Of a stretch of 33,184 nucleotides of DNA, positions 1-7,191 are shown in pieces (the first letter of the stretch is position 1; each line of letters starts with the position of its first letter). The position numbers and the translations under genes were made by a program. The stretch lies in the NCBI GenBank assembly GCA_022781925.1, contig JALESO010000070.1:1-33184 (forward strand), written 5' to 3'. Below the pieces are notes generated by a model. That model was not told the DNA's origin. It did no database searches and saw only the letters and a program-made list of their open reading frames with translations. Origin of the DNA: Lachnospiraceae bacterium (GTDB taxonomy: Bacteria > Bacillota > Clostridia > Lachnospirales > Lachnospiraceae).

Positions 1-5
1 AAAAA

Positions 6-440
6 ATGGCAGAAGTTAAAATCATTTACTGGAGTGGTACAGGAAATACAGCAGCAATGGCTCAGAGCGTAGCTGATGGTGTTGCAGCAGCAGGTGCAGA
101 GGCAAAGATCATCCCTGTTGAAAATGCAAGCACAGCAGATATCGCAGATGTAAAAGCATTCGCACTTGGATGCCCATCCATGGGAGCAGAGCAGCTGGAA
201 GAATCTACCATGGAGCCATTCGTAGAGGAGATCCTCGGCAGCGTATCCGGCAAAAAAATTCTGTTATTCGGATCTTACGGCTGGGGCGACGGCGAGTGGA
301 TGCGCAACTGGGTTGAGCAGATGACAGGTGCAGGCGCAGAGATGATCGAAGCAGAGGGCATCATTGCCAACGAAGCTCCGGATGCAGATGCACAGGCAGC
401 ATGCGAGGCAGCAGGAAAAGAGCTTGCAGCAAACGCATAA
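6..440 (+). CDS. Flavodoxin (short-chain, FMN-binding)
   Basis: Small soluble electron carrier that binds FMN and replaces ferredoxin in low-potential redox reactions in the cytoplasm. The N-terminus carries the FMN-phosphate loop SGTGNT (residues 10-15) after a first beta strand. The middle keeps the flavodoxin pattern, with GCPSMGAEQLEE around residue 55 and FGSYGWGDGEW around residue 88; the latter supplies the aromatic residue that usually stacks on the flavin. The length of 144 aa is normal for a clostridial flavodoxin. ATG at 6 is the first codon that leaves room for the first strand; its ribosome site lies outside the window. It looks monocistronic because a strong terminator follows about 85 bases downstream. 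Nothing links it functionally to the polysaccharide genes. Family assignment is confident, but its redox partner cannot be told. Confidence 0.93.
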   Translation: MAEVKIIYWSGTGNTAAMAQSVADGVAAAGAEAKIIPVENASTADIADVKAFALGCPSMGAEQLEESTMEPFVEEILGSVSGKKILLFGSYGWGDGEWMRNWVEQMTGAGAEMIEAEGIIANEAPDADAQAACEAAGKELAANA

Positions 441-523
441 GCAGCATAACGATATAGAAAACTGATCCTATAACTATAAAACCTAAAACCAAGATTATAA
501 AAAATTAGAATTCATTCCACCCA

Positions 524-573
524 AAACCCCCATTGACACCGGTTGTACATGTCCGGTGGCGATGGGGATTTTT
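524..573 (+). terminator. Rho-independent terminator after flavodoxin
   Basis: CCCCAT (528-533) pairs with ATGGGG (562-567), and inner CACCGG (537-542) pairs with CCGGTG (553-558). A run of five T follows (569-573), with A residues on the 5' side. This gives a two-part stem with a small internal loop and a T tract, a classic intrinsic terminator. Confidence 0.85.
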
Positions 574-599
574 ACAATCGGTCTATATGATAATTCCCC

Positions 600-628
600 T
601 TGCATTTCCGTGAAATCTGGGCTATGAT
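600..628 (+). promoter_or_regulatory. Probable sigma-A promoter of glyA
   Basis: TTGCAT (600-605) and TATGAT (623-628) are separated by 17 bases, close to the TTGACA/TATAAT consensus, about 120 bases upstream of glyA and downstream of the flavodoxin terminator. The 441-745 interval otherwise holds only that terminator and an untranslated leader. I saw no riboswitch (folate, glycine or SAM type) in the leader. Confidence 0.55.
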
Positions 629-745
629 GGAAAAAGGATCTTTCAATGCGTTAAATTGGAGAACTGAGTTGAGAATCGAATGTATGCCAGAGCCTTTGCA
701 TGAAGAAATCTGAACGTACATTTTGTGTAACAGGAGGAAAAAGTG

Positions 746-1990
746 ATGAATTTAGAAGAGTTAAAAGTAGTTGATGCAGACGTAGCAGCAGCGATCGAAG
801 CGGAGATGGACCGTCAGAACAGCCATATCGAGCTGATCGCATCCGAGAACTGGGTCAGTGACGCAGTCATGGAAGCACAGGGAAGCATCATGACAAATAA
901 ATATGCAGAAGGATATCCGGGAAAACGTTACTACGGCGGATGCCAGTGCGTTGATATCGTGGAGAATCTTGCCATTGAGCGTGCCAAAGAATTATTCGAC
1001 GCTGAGTATGTAAATGTACAGCCGCACTCCGGTGCACAGGCAAACATGGCAGTACAGTTTGCACTGCTTCAGCCGGGTGACACGGTGATGGGTATGAACC
1101 TGGATCACGGCGGACATCTGACACACGGAAGTCCGGTCAACTTTTCCGGTACTTATTTCCACATCGTACCTTACGGAGTAAACGACGAAGGCTTCATCGA
1201 TTATGACAAAGTAGAAGAGATTGCCATGGAATGCAAACCGAAGCTGATCATCGCCGGTGCGAGCGCTTATGCCAGAACCATTGATTTTCCGCGTTTCCGT
1301 GAGATCGCAGACAAATGCGGCGCATATCTGATGGTAGATATGGCACACATCGCAGGTCTGGTAGCAGCAGGACTTCATCCAAGCCCAATCCACTATGCAG
1401 ATGTAGTTACTACTACTACACACAAGACACTGCGTGGACCGAGAGGCGGCATGATCCTGGTTTCCAAAGAATCTATGGAGAAAAATAATTTCAACTTCAA
1501 TAAAGCTGTATTCCCTGGTATTCAGGGTGGACCGCTGATGCATGTCATCGCTGCCAAAGCCGTATGCTTCAAAGAAGCATTACAGGACAGCTTCAAGACC
1601 TATCAGCAGGGTATCGTAGATAACGCACAGACACTGTGCAAGGGACTGATGAGCCGCGGTATCAAAATCGTATCCGGCGGAACAGACAATCATCTGATGC
1701 TGGTTGACCTGACACCGTTTGAACTGACCGGAAAAGCTATCGAGAAACTTCTGGATGAGGCTCATATCACAGCCAACAAGAACACCATCCCGAATGATCC
1801 GAAATCTCCGTTTGTTACAAGTGGTATCCGTCTCGGAACACCGTCTGTCACATCCAGAGGAATGAATACAGAGGATATGGACAAGATCGCTGAGGCAATC
1901 TCCATCGTCATCAAAGAAGGCGAAGAGGGCGTAGCAAAAGCACGTGCCATCGTGGACGAGCTGACAGCGAAATATCCACTGAAAAAATAA
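746..1990 (+). CDS. glyA: Serine hydroxymethyltransferase
   Basis: PLP enzyme that interconverts serine plus tetrahydrofolate with glycine plus 5,10-methylene-THF, the main one-carbon source in the cytoplasm. Family signatures run the whole length: IELIASENW near residue 30, [14 protein letters not shown] near 55, [10 protein letters not shown] near 90, the [12 protein letters not shown] block near 195, and [14 protein letters not shown] with the Schiff-base lysine at K227. The 414-aa length is normal. AGGAGG at 732-737 lies eight bases from ATG 746, so I prefer that ATG to the GTG at 743. It has its own promoter and a likely terminator, so it is a housekeeping neighbour of the capsule locus rather than a part of it. 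Confidence is very high. Confidence 0.98.
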   Translation: MNLEELKVVDADVAAAIEAEMDRQNSHIELIASENWVSDAVMEAQGSIMTNKYAEGYPGKRYYGGCQCVDIVENLAIERAKELFDAEYVNVQPHSGAQANMAVQFALLQPGDTVMGMNLDHGGHLTHGSPVNFSGTYFHIVPYGVNDEGFIDYDKVEEIAMECKPKLIIAGASAYARTIDFPRFREIADKCGAYLMVDMAHIAGLVAAGLHPSPIHYADVVTTTTHKTLRGPRGGMILVSKESMEKNNFNFNKAVFPGIQGGPLMHVIAAKAVCFKEALQDSFKTYQQGIVDNAQTLCKGLMSRGIKIVSGGTDNHLMLVDLTPFELTGKAIEKLLDEAHITANKNTIPNDPKSPFVTSGIRLGTPSVTSRGMNTEDMDKIAEAISIVIKEGEEGVAKARAIVDELTAKYPLKK

Positions 1991-2021
1991 TCATTAAAAA
2001 TGACAACATTGTAGAGCAGAA

Positions 2022-2066
2022 AGAAACCCGTTGTATTGCATTTTGGAATATGACGGGTTTCTGTTT
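2022..2066 (+). terminator. Probable terminator after glyA
   Basis: AGAAACCCGT (2022-2031) is perfectly complementary to ACGGGTTTCT (2053-2062), a 10-bp stem with a 21-base loop. The trailing sequence is only GTTTGGG, so the T tract is weak; leaky termination or an RNA-stability hairpin is possible. The position, 30 bases after the glyA stop and before the capsule promoter, supports a terminator. Confidence 0.6.
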
Positions 2067-2084
2067 GGGTAAGCACACTATTTT

Positions 2085-2103
2085 CATGTAAATTCCATGT
2101 AAA
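2085..2103 (+). promoter_or_regulatory. Tandem CATGTAAA boxes upstream of capsule promoter
   Basis: CATGTAAA occurs at 2085-2092 and again at 2096-2103, a direct repeat with an 11-bp period, about one helical turn. It sits roughly 75-90 bases upstream of the -35 element at 2176. The spacing suits an activator that binds one face of the helix, but an 8-mer repeated twice in AT-rich DNA can occur by chance. Confidence 0.25.
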
Positions 2104-2129
2104 AGATAATGTGCATAAAAAACATTACA

Positions 2130-2147
2130 CAGTATTTGCAAATACTG
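2130..2147. promoter_or_regulatory. Perfect 18-bp palindrome, possible operator
   Basis: CAGTATTTGCAAATACTG is its own reverse complement over all 18 bases, in the 260-bp gap between glyA and the capsule operon and 28 bases upstream of the -35 box. Perfect dyads of this size near a promoter are typical of dimeric helix-turn-helix regulators. No matching regulator gene is in the window. Confidence 0.5.
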
Positions 2148-2175
2148 TTGAAAACAGAAGTAATTAATTTTTACG

Positions 2176-2204
2176 TTGACAAAAGATGGTATGAACGGTA
2201 TCAT
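2176..2204 (+). promoter_or_regulatory. Main promoter of the polysaccharide operon
   Basis: TTGACA (2176-2181, a perfect -35) is followed after exactly 17 bases by TATCAT (2199-2204). The predicted start near 2211 gives a leader of about 40 bases before the ATG at 2253, with AAGGAG at 2237-2242. This is the strongest promoter-like sequence in the window, and the genes from 2253 onward run co-directionally with small gaps. Confidence 0.75.
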
Positions 2205-2252
2205 TAAACTGTATGCATAAGAAAAAATAGGTGAAAAAGGAGCAAATGATAC

Positions 2253-2966
2253 ATGACTGGTTACTGGGATATACATAATCATATACTTCCAGGTGTGGAT
2301 GACGGTTCCGGCTGCATGAGTGAGACCATGCAGATGCTGCAGGAAGAGTATCAGCAGGGAGTACGTCATGTCGTATTTACACCACATTACCGTCGTGGTA
2401 TGTTTGCCATCCCGAGAGAAGAGATACAGATCGTTTACGAACGCGTGTGTGAAGCGGCCCGGGAACAGTTTGTGGATATGGAGTTTTATCTCGGGTGTGA
2501 GTATTACGTTCACAAAGAAGATACGGGTATTGTGTTAAATGATATAAGTTATCAAATGCCGGGTGCAAGGAGTGTACTGTTAGAATTCAGCTATGAAAAG
2601 CCGTTTCAAAGTATCTGTGAAGTAGTCAGAAAAACAGTACAGAGCGGTATGATACCAATTTTAGCGCACATAGAGAGATATGAATGTCTATGTGGAAACT
2701 TGAATAATGTTGCATCGCTTCGCAATGATGGTGCAAAGATACAGATTAATGCGGACAGCCTGCTTGGAAAACACGGATTCGGTATGAAACGATTTTGTAT
2801 GAAAGTGTTGAAGGAAGACATTGTCGATTTTATTGCCAGCGATGCGCATGATACTGTAAATCGAACGGTAAATATGAAAGCTGCAATTGAAGTGGTTCGA
2901 AAGAAATATGGCAGCGGAAAAGCTGAAAGTATTTTTGTGACAGGACCAGAACAATTGTTAAGATAA
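2253..2966 (+). CDS. cpsB: PHP-type protein-tyrosine phosphatase (CpsB/YwqE family)
   Basis: Metal-dependent phosphatase that removes phosphate from the tyrosine kinase CpsD and so sets the capsule assembly cycle. The PHP metal ligands are visible in order: DIHNHILPGVDDG at the N-terminus (H8 and H10), TPHY (H45), AHIERY (H139, E141) and SDAH (D197, H199). The 237-aa length fits Streptococcus CpsB and Bacillus YwqE. The start is supported by AAGGAG ten bases upstream of ATG 2253. It is the first gene of the locus, followed after 17 bases by its expected substrate kinase and then the adaptor. The order phosphatase-kinase-adaptor differs from the streptococcal cpsB-cpsC-cpsD order. Family assignment is confident; the in vivo substrate is inferred from context. 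Confidence 0.93.
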   Translation: MTGYWDIHNHILPGVDDGSGCMSETMQMLQEEYQQGVRHVVFTPHYRRGMFAIPREEIQIVYERVCEAAREQFVDMEFYLGCEYYVHKEDTGIVLNDISYQMPGARSVLLEFSYEKPFQSICEVVRKTVQSGMIPILAHIERYECLCGNLNNVASLRNDGAKIQINADSLLGKHGFGMKRFCMKVLKEDIVDFIASDAHDTVNRTVNMKAAIEVVRKKYGSGKAESIFVTGPEQLLR

Positions 2967-2983
2967 AGGAGAGGAATAGATAA

Positions 2984-3715
2984 ATGCAGGAATTGGTTTT
3001 GGAGGAAAAAATAACATTATCCCCCGTAATGAAAGAGATATATCGAAGACTTCGGACAAATCTGGAGTTCACCGGTATAGAAAATAAGGTAATCTGCCTG
3101 ACAAGTTGTATGGCAAATGATGGAAAATCCAGTGTATCATTCAATCTGGCAAAAATTCTGGCAGAAAATGATAAAAGAGTGCTGTATATTGATGCAGATA
3201 TGCGGAATTCCGTGTTGGCAAAGCGAACAGGAATTTCATCAAATTTAAAAGGTTTGAGTCATTATCTGGCAGGTAAAAATTCTGCGTCTGAGATTATATA
3301 CAGTACAAATTATAAGAATTTGTATTTGATACCAACAGGACGTTTCCCTAAAAATCCGACAGAATTGTTGAACAAAGAGTGTTATGAGGTACTGATCGAT
3401 GGTATGAAACAGACTTTTGACTATGTGATCATTGATACACCGCCTCTGGGTAGTGTGGTTGATGCGGCATTGATCGCAAAAACTGCCGATGCTTCAATTT
3501 TAGTTGTATCTGCAAATTCAGTCAGTCGAAGAGTTGTTAAAAATGTAAAAGAACAGCTGGTAAATGCAAATCCGAATTTCCTCGGAGTTATTTTAAATAA
3601 AGCAGATGAGGGAACAAAACGATATGGATATGGTTATGGTAAAAAATATGGTTATGGCTATGGTTACGGATATGGATATGGCTATGGAAGATATGGTCAT
3701 GACACAGAAGAATAA
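2984..3715 (+). CDS. cpsD: Bacterial tyrosine autokinase (CpsD/YwqD family)
   Basis: BY-kinase that autophosphorylates its tyrosine-rich tail and, through the membrane adaptor encoded next door, controls Wzy-dependent polymer length. The Walker A-type loop SCMANDGKS lies at residues 41-49, Walker A' LYIDADMR at 67-74 and Walker B YVIIDTPP at 147-154. The C-terminal tail (about 214-240) is an uninterrupted Tyr-Gly cluster with 11 tyrosines, split only by one Lys-Lys and one Arg, and is followed by HDTEE. The 243-aa length is normal for a kinase whose transmembrane part is a separate protein. A GGAGAGG ribosome site precedes ATG 2984. The tail is longer and more regular than the three or four tyrosines of pneumococcal CpsD. 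Confidence 0.95.
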   Translation: MQELVLEEKITLSPVMKEIYRRLRTNLEFTGIENKVICLTSCMANDGKSSVSFNLAKILAENDKRVLYIDADMRNSVLAKRTGISSNLKGLSHYLAGKNSASEIIYSTNYKNLYLIPTGRFPKNPTELLNKECYEVLIDGMKQTFDYVIIDTPPLGSVVDAALIAKTADASILVVSANSVSRRVVKNVKEQLVNANPNFLGVILNKADEGTKRYGYGYGKKYGYGYGYGYGYGYGRYGHDTEE

Positions 3716-3751
3716 AGAGATGCAATAAACAGACAAAGGAATAGAAAATAT

Positions 3752-4525
3752 ATGGAAAATAATAGTATAAGAGAAGAAAAGGAAATGGAAATAGACCTTG
3801 TCAGTCTCTTTTTCTACCTGATAAATAAGTGGAAAATATTGTTGCTAGGTGGAATTATCGGTGGTATATTGGCTGGAGCAATTGTGTTTTTCCAGACACC
3901 AATGTATGAATCAAATTCAACATTGTATGTACTGTCAAAGACAACAAGCATTACATCTATGGCTGATTTACAGCTTGGAACAGAATTGACATCAGATTTT
4001 ACGGTTATTGCCACCAGTAAACCAGTTATTGATGGAGCAATTGATGAATTAAAAACGAAGAAAAAAATAAAATTGACCCGTGAAGAAATACAGAGAATGC
4101 TTACGGTTGCTAATAAAACAGACACACGTATGCTGTCAATCACAGTTACAAGTGATGATGCAGAGCTGTCCTGCGCAGTGGCAGATGCGGTGACCGATGC
4201 CGCTGTTTCTCAGATGGCAAGTATTACACAGACGGATCCGCCAACAATTGTAGAACGCCCGGAAGTGGCTGATAAACCGGTAGATAATGGCCTAGTAAAA
4301 AAAGCGGCTTTAGGTGTTCTGCTTGGAATCGTTCTGCTTGGAATTATTCTTACCGTTCGTTATATGATGAATGATAAAATTCAGACAGAAGAAGATATTC
4401 AGACATATCTGGATGCAACAGTTCTTGGAATTATTCCGGTTGACAGAGAACTTGCTTATTACAGCAAACAGGAAGAAAAGACAGAAAAGAGCAGACATTC
4501 GCACAAAAAGAAAAAACATTCATAA
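3752..4525 (+). CDS. cpsC: Wzz/CpsC-like chain-length adaptor
   Basis: Membrane protein of the polysaccharide co-polymerase class; it activates the CpsD kinase and helps set chain length. The 257 aa contain a first membrane helix at about residues 27-47 (after EIDLVSLFFYLINKWK, typical of Wzz N-termini), an extracytoplasmic region of about 135 aa, the proline-containing ADKPVDNG segment before the second helix, and a second helix at about 183-206. The cytoplasmic tail is very basic and ends in a His/Lys stretch. AAAGGA lies 11 bases before ATG 3752. It directly follows cpsD, so kinase and activator are made together. No kinase domain is fused to it. Confidence 0.92.
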   Translation: MENNSIREEKEMEIDLVSLFFYLINKWKILLLGGIIGGILAGAIVFFQTPMYESNSTLYVLSKTTSITSMADLQLGTELTSDFTVIATSKPVIDGAIDELKTKKKIKLTREEIQRMLTVANKTDTRMLSITVTSDDAELSCAVADAVTDAAVSQMASITQTDPPTIVERPEVADKPVDNGLVKKAALGVLLGIVLLGIILTVRYMMNDKIQTEEDIQTYLDATVLGIIPVDRELAYYSKQEEKTEKSRHSHKKKKHS

Positions 4526-4558
4526 TGTATCGGATATCAAAGGAGATGAAATAAGAGC

Positions 4559-5329
4559 GTGAAGTTGAGAAAAGTATTATTTCGCATATTTCTTGCAGTT
4601 TTTATTGTAGCATTAGCCTGTATTATAGGAATATTGATACGTGATCATAAGCAGAATGTAAAAGATCAGAATCTGCGGGAAAAAGCAGCCGTGACATCTG
4701 AAAATGACACGGAAGTGTCTGCCGAGGCAGAAGAAGATACGACTGTGCAGATACCGGTTGATTTTGCAACATTGCAGGAAGAAAATCCTGACATTTATGC
4801 CTGGATCCGAATTGCAGACACACCGGTTGATTATCCGATATTGCAGAGCAAGATAGACGATGATTACTATATGACACATACTGTGGATGATAAAGAGGGA
4901 CTTCCAGGAGCTATTATGACAGAATACAGTTATAATCCGGATGCTTTTGAATCAGATGCAGTTACCGTGGTGTATGGTCATAATATGTTGAACGATTCCT
5001 TCTTCAGCAGACTGAAAGATTATCAGGACGAGACATTCCGAAATGAGCATTCATATATCGAGATCTACACACCGGAACATATTTATAAATACCGTGTATT
5101 TGCAGCAGTTACTTATGATAACAGACATATTTTGTATAATTATAATTGCAGGACAAAGGAAGGATATCAGGCATTTTTGGATTCACTGTCGGAAGTGCGT
5201 ATCATGCCGACTTGGATTGAGGATCCACTGCCGGTAACTACGGATGACAGGATGATCGTGTTATCTACCTGCAATGGTAATCATGACCAGCGTTTCCTGA
5301 TCTGCGCGGTCCTGACAGAGGAACAATAG
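4559..5329 (+). CDS. srtB: Class B sortase
   Basis: Membrane-anchored cysteine transpeptidase that cuts a sorting motif in secreted proteins and joins them to the cell wall. An N-terminal membrane helix (about residues 7-27) and an acidic linker precede the sortase barrel, which starts near the class-B-like TLQEENPDIYAWIRI. The catalytic residues are visible as H141 in VVYGHNM, C238 in LSTCNG and R245 in DQRFLI. The 256-aa length fits class B. The start is GTG 4559, since the ATG at 4546 opens a two-codon frame; AGGAG at 4541-4545 is 13 bases away, somewhat long. It sits between the kinase/adaptor genes and the LCP gene, and a protein with an SPKTG sorting signal lies two genes downstream, its probable substrate. 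Confidence 0.93.
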   Translation: MKLRKVLFRIFLAVFIVALACIIGILIRDHKQNVKDQNLREKAAVTSENDTEVSAEAEEDTTVQIPVDFATLQEENPDIYAWIRIADTPVDYPILQSKIDDDYYMTHTVDDKEGLPGAIMTEYSYNPDAFESDAVTVVYGHNMLNDSFFSRLKDYQDETFRNEHSYIEIYTPEHIYKYRVFAAVTYDNRHILYNYNCRTKEGYQAFLDSLSEVRIMPTWIEDPLPVTTDDRMIVLSTCNGNHDQRFLICAVLTEEQ

Positions 5330-5333
5330 TTTT

Positions 5334-6317
5334 ATGAAAAATGAACCGAAAAGACATGTTGTGTCCACCATTGTGGTTATAATAGCAGCTGTGGCAGCAG
5401 TGGTTGTTTTGTTTGTGCTGCATTACAGGCAACAGCAACAATTAGTCCGTGAACCGGAGGAATCTGTTTCACAGGCAGAAAGTAATACCATTGAATGGAA
5501 AGGGAAAAAATATACATATAACAATAATCTGATTAATATTCTGTTTCTCGGAATTGATAAAGATTTGGATTTAGATACCAGTTATATGCCGAGCGATGCC
5601 GGACAGGCAGACTGCATTATGCTTTTGTCACTGGATAAAGAGACAAAGGAAGGAAGAATCCTTCAGATTAACCGAAATACGATGACACAAATTGACACTT
5701 ATGATTCAAATGGAAGCGTTTTCGGTACGGTAAATGCACAGCTTGCAACGCAGTATGCTTATTGTATCGGCGGAAGCCGCAGTTGCTGGGCAACAGAAAA
5801 GACAGTCAGAGAATTACTTTATAATTTACCGATCAACGGATATTTTTCTTTATCCGTTGATGGAATAGCACAGATCAACGATGCACTTGGCGGAGTGACC
5901 GTAGAAATGACAGAGGATGATACAGAAATCAATCTGGAATTTCAGGCTGGTCAGGAAATCTGTCTGAAAGGCGAAGATGCTGAAAAATATGTACGTTACC
6001 GTGATACGAGTGTATTTAACAGTAATGAAAAACGTATGCAGCGTCAGGTGAAATATGTGACAGCGTTGATAAAAAATGCCAGATCTCATGGAGGGAGTGC
6101 CCTGTACAATATTATTTCTCCGTTTTTGGACAAATACATTGTGACAGATTTGGACGGGAAGCAGATCGATGCTCTTAGCAGTTATACCTATCTCACAGAT
6201 GAGATACAGTATTTGCCGGGAGAGACCGTAATGGGGGATAAGTATGAAGAATTTCATGTGGACGAAGAGAAGCTGCAGGAAGAGATTATACAGACCTACT
6301 ACAAGGAAAAACAATAA
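5334..6317 (+). CDS. LytR-CpsA-Psr (LCP) family glycopolymer transferase
   Basis: LCP enzymes move undecaprenyl-pyrophosphate-linked polymers, such as capsule, onto peptidoglycan outside the membrane. A single N-terminal membrane helix (about residues 11-29) precedes the LCP domain, which shows NILFLGIDKD, GQADCIMLLSLD, the Arg motif INRNTM (R114), the YFSLSVDGIAQINDALGGV core and YVRYRD (R221, R223, D224). The 327-aa length is normal. The start lies four bases after the sortase stop, so translation is probably coupled. An oddity is Asn at position 115 where the family usually has Asp (R-D-T). Linkage of this polysaccharide to the wall is the natural role in this context, inferred from family and position. 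Confidence 0.93.
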   Translation: MKNEPKRHVVSTIVVIIAAVAAVVVLFVLHYRQQQQLVREPEESVSQAESNTIEWKGKKYTYNNNLINILFLGIDKDLDLDTSYMPSDAGQADCIMLLSLDKETKEGRILQINRNTMTQIDTYDSNGSVFGTVNAQLATQYAYCIGGSRSCWATEKTVRELLYNLPINGYFSLSVDGIAQINDALGGVTVEMTEDDTEINLEFQAGQEICLKGEDAEKYVRYRDTSVFNSNEKRMQRQVKYVTALIKNARSHGGSALYNIISPFLDKYIVTDLDGKQIDALSSYTYLTDEIQYLPGETVMGDKYEEFHVDEEKLQEEIIQTYYKEKQ

Positions 6318-6397
6318 CCGGCATCAATGAGGAAGCTGTAAATACAGTGTGACGTATGTTACGCTGTTTTACAAATATATACGAAGGGAGAAAAACC

Positions 6398-7012
6398 ATG
6401 AAGAAAATTGTTGCTTTATTAATGACCGCTGTAATGACAATCGGTATGGCAACCGTTGCGTTTGCTGCACCAAGCCCACAGCCATCAACAGGTAACATTG
6501 TTGCTGCAAAAGATGCAAATGGACAGGATGTAGATTTATCCAAAGTAACTACATCTGATAATTTTACACCTGCTGATCAGCCGGGAGTGGATGCAATCAA
6601 ATCAAATCCGCAGAATGTGCTGAAAGATGCAGTAGGTGCTCCAAATGCAAATGGCTATGGTCTTGCATATGTAACTAACATTACAGCTGACGATGATGTT
6701 CAGTTCCCATTGACACTGACATTCAAAGTGGATGGCGTTACCAGCACAAGCAAAGTTCTTGTACTTCGCTATGTAAATGGCAAGTGGGTACCGATCGATG
6801 CAATTGTTGGCGAGGGAACAGTAACAGTAACTGTTGACGGTCCTTCACCGATTGCAATTTATGTATTAAATGCAAATGCAGCAAATGGAACAGACAGCTC
6901 AAAAGTTGTCTCTCCAAAAACTGGTAGTGCACCAGTTATGATGTGCTTTGTAGCAGTAGCAGCGGCTGCGGTAGCTGGAATGTGTGTAACATCCAGAAGA
7001 AAACATGCTTAA
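6398..7012 (+). CDS. Small secreted protein with SPKTG sortase B sorting signal
   Basis: The 204-aa precursor starts at ATG 6398, with AAGGGAG at 6384-6390; the in-frame ATG at 6356 has no such site. A signal peptide ends near VAFA-AP (residue 23). The mature part has a Pro/Ser linker, a region without a recognised fold, then a beta-rich segment with VNGKWVPIDAIVGEG and GPSPIAIYV, a pattern shared with many secreted Gram-positive proteins. The C-terminus is a full sorting signal: SPKTG, a hydrophobic stretch rich in Ala and Val, and the basic tail SRRKHA. Clostridial sortase B enzymes (for example in C. difficile) are known to use (S/P)PxTG, so the class B sortase two genes upstream is the likely partner. 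It is the only protein with a sorting signal in the window. Its role in capsule assembly or anchoring is inferred. Confidence 0.87.
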   Translation: MKKIVALLMTAVMTIGMATVAFAAPSPQPSTGNIVAAKDANGQDVDLSKVTTSDNFTPADQPGVDAIKSNPQNVLKDAVGAPNANGYGLAYVTNITADDDVQFPLTLTFKVDGVTSTSKVLVLRYVNGKWVPIDAIVGEGTVTVTVDGPSPIAIYVLNANAANGTDSSKVVSPKTGSAPVMMCFVAVAAAAVAGMCVTSRRKHA

Positions 7013-7068
7013 TCAATTTTGATTAAGTGAGGTATCAGAAGAATCCTGCTTGCAGGATTCTTCTGATA
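7008..7068 (+). terminator. Tandem hairpins after SPKTG gene
   Basis: The first hairpin is CTTAATCAA-TT-TTGATTAAG (7008-7027), which overlaps the stop codon. The second is a perfect 17-bp inverted repeat, 7033-7049 with 7052-7068, separated by only two bases. No T tract follows, so this is not a textbook intrinsic terminator. It could stall polymerase, protect the upstream mRNA or act as a bidirectional stop. It separates the regulatory/anchoring genes from the assembly genes. No convincing promoter is visible in the 120 bases that follow. Confidence 0.5.
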
Positions 7069-7191
7069 TGTATGAAAATGCAAAAGAGAAATGTAGGATT
7101 ATATACGGGACAGGAAAACAAACATGAACACCTTAAATAAAAAGGTATTATATGTATCTTTGTTTTTTTGCCACAGGGAGATAACAAGAAC

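Noticed and set aside
574-735. Possible folate, glycine or other riboswitch in the glyA leader
   Set aside because: I compared the leader by eye with the conserved cores I know and found no matching core.
992-1543. A 183-codon minus-strand frame inside glyA
   Set aside because: It lies fully inside a highly conserved housekeeping gene; the Cys- and Tyr-rich product resembles no protein.
2205-2252. LoaP/NusG-type antitermination site in the capsule leader, expected for a long operon
   Set aside because: The predicted leader is about 40 bases with no hairpin of the expected kind, and no loaP-like gene is in the window.
3620-3700. Short tandem DNA repeat that could be taken for a CRISPR or microsatellite
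   Set aside because: The 6-bp units encode the Tyr-Gly tail of CpsD; there are no spacers, and the synonymous variation fits a coding repeat.
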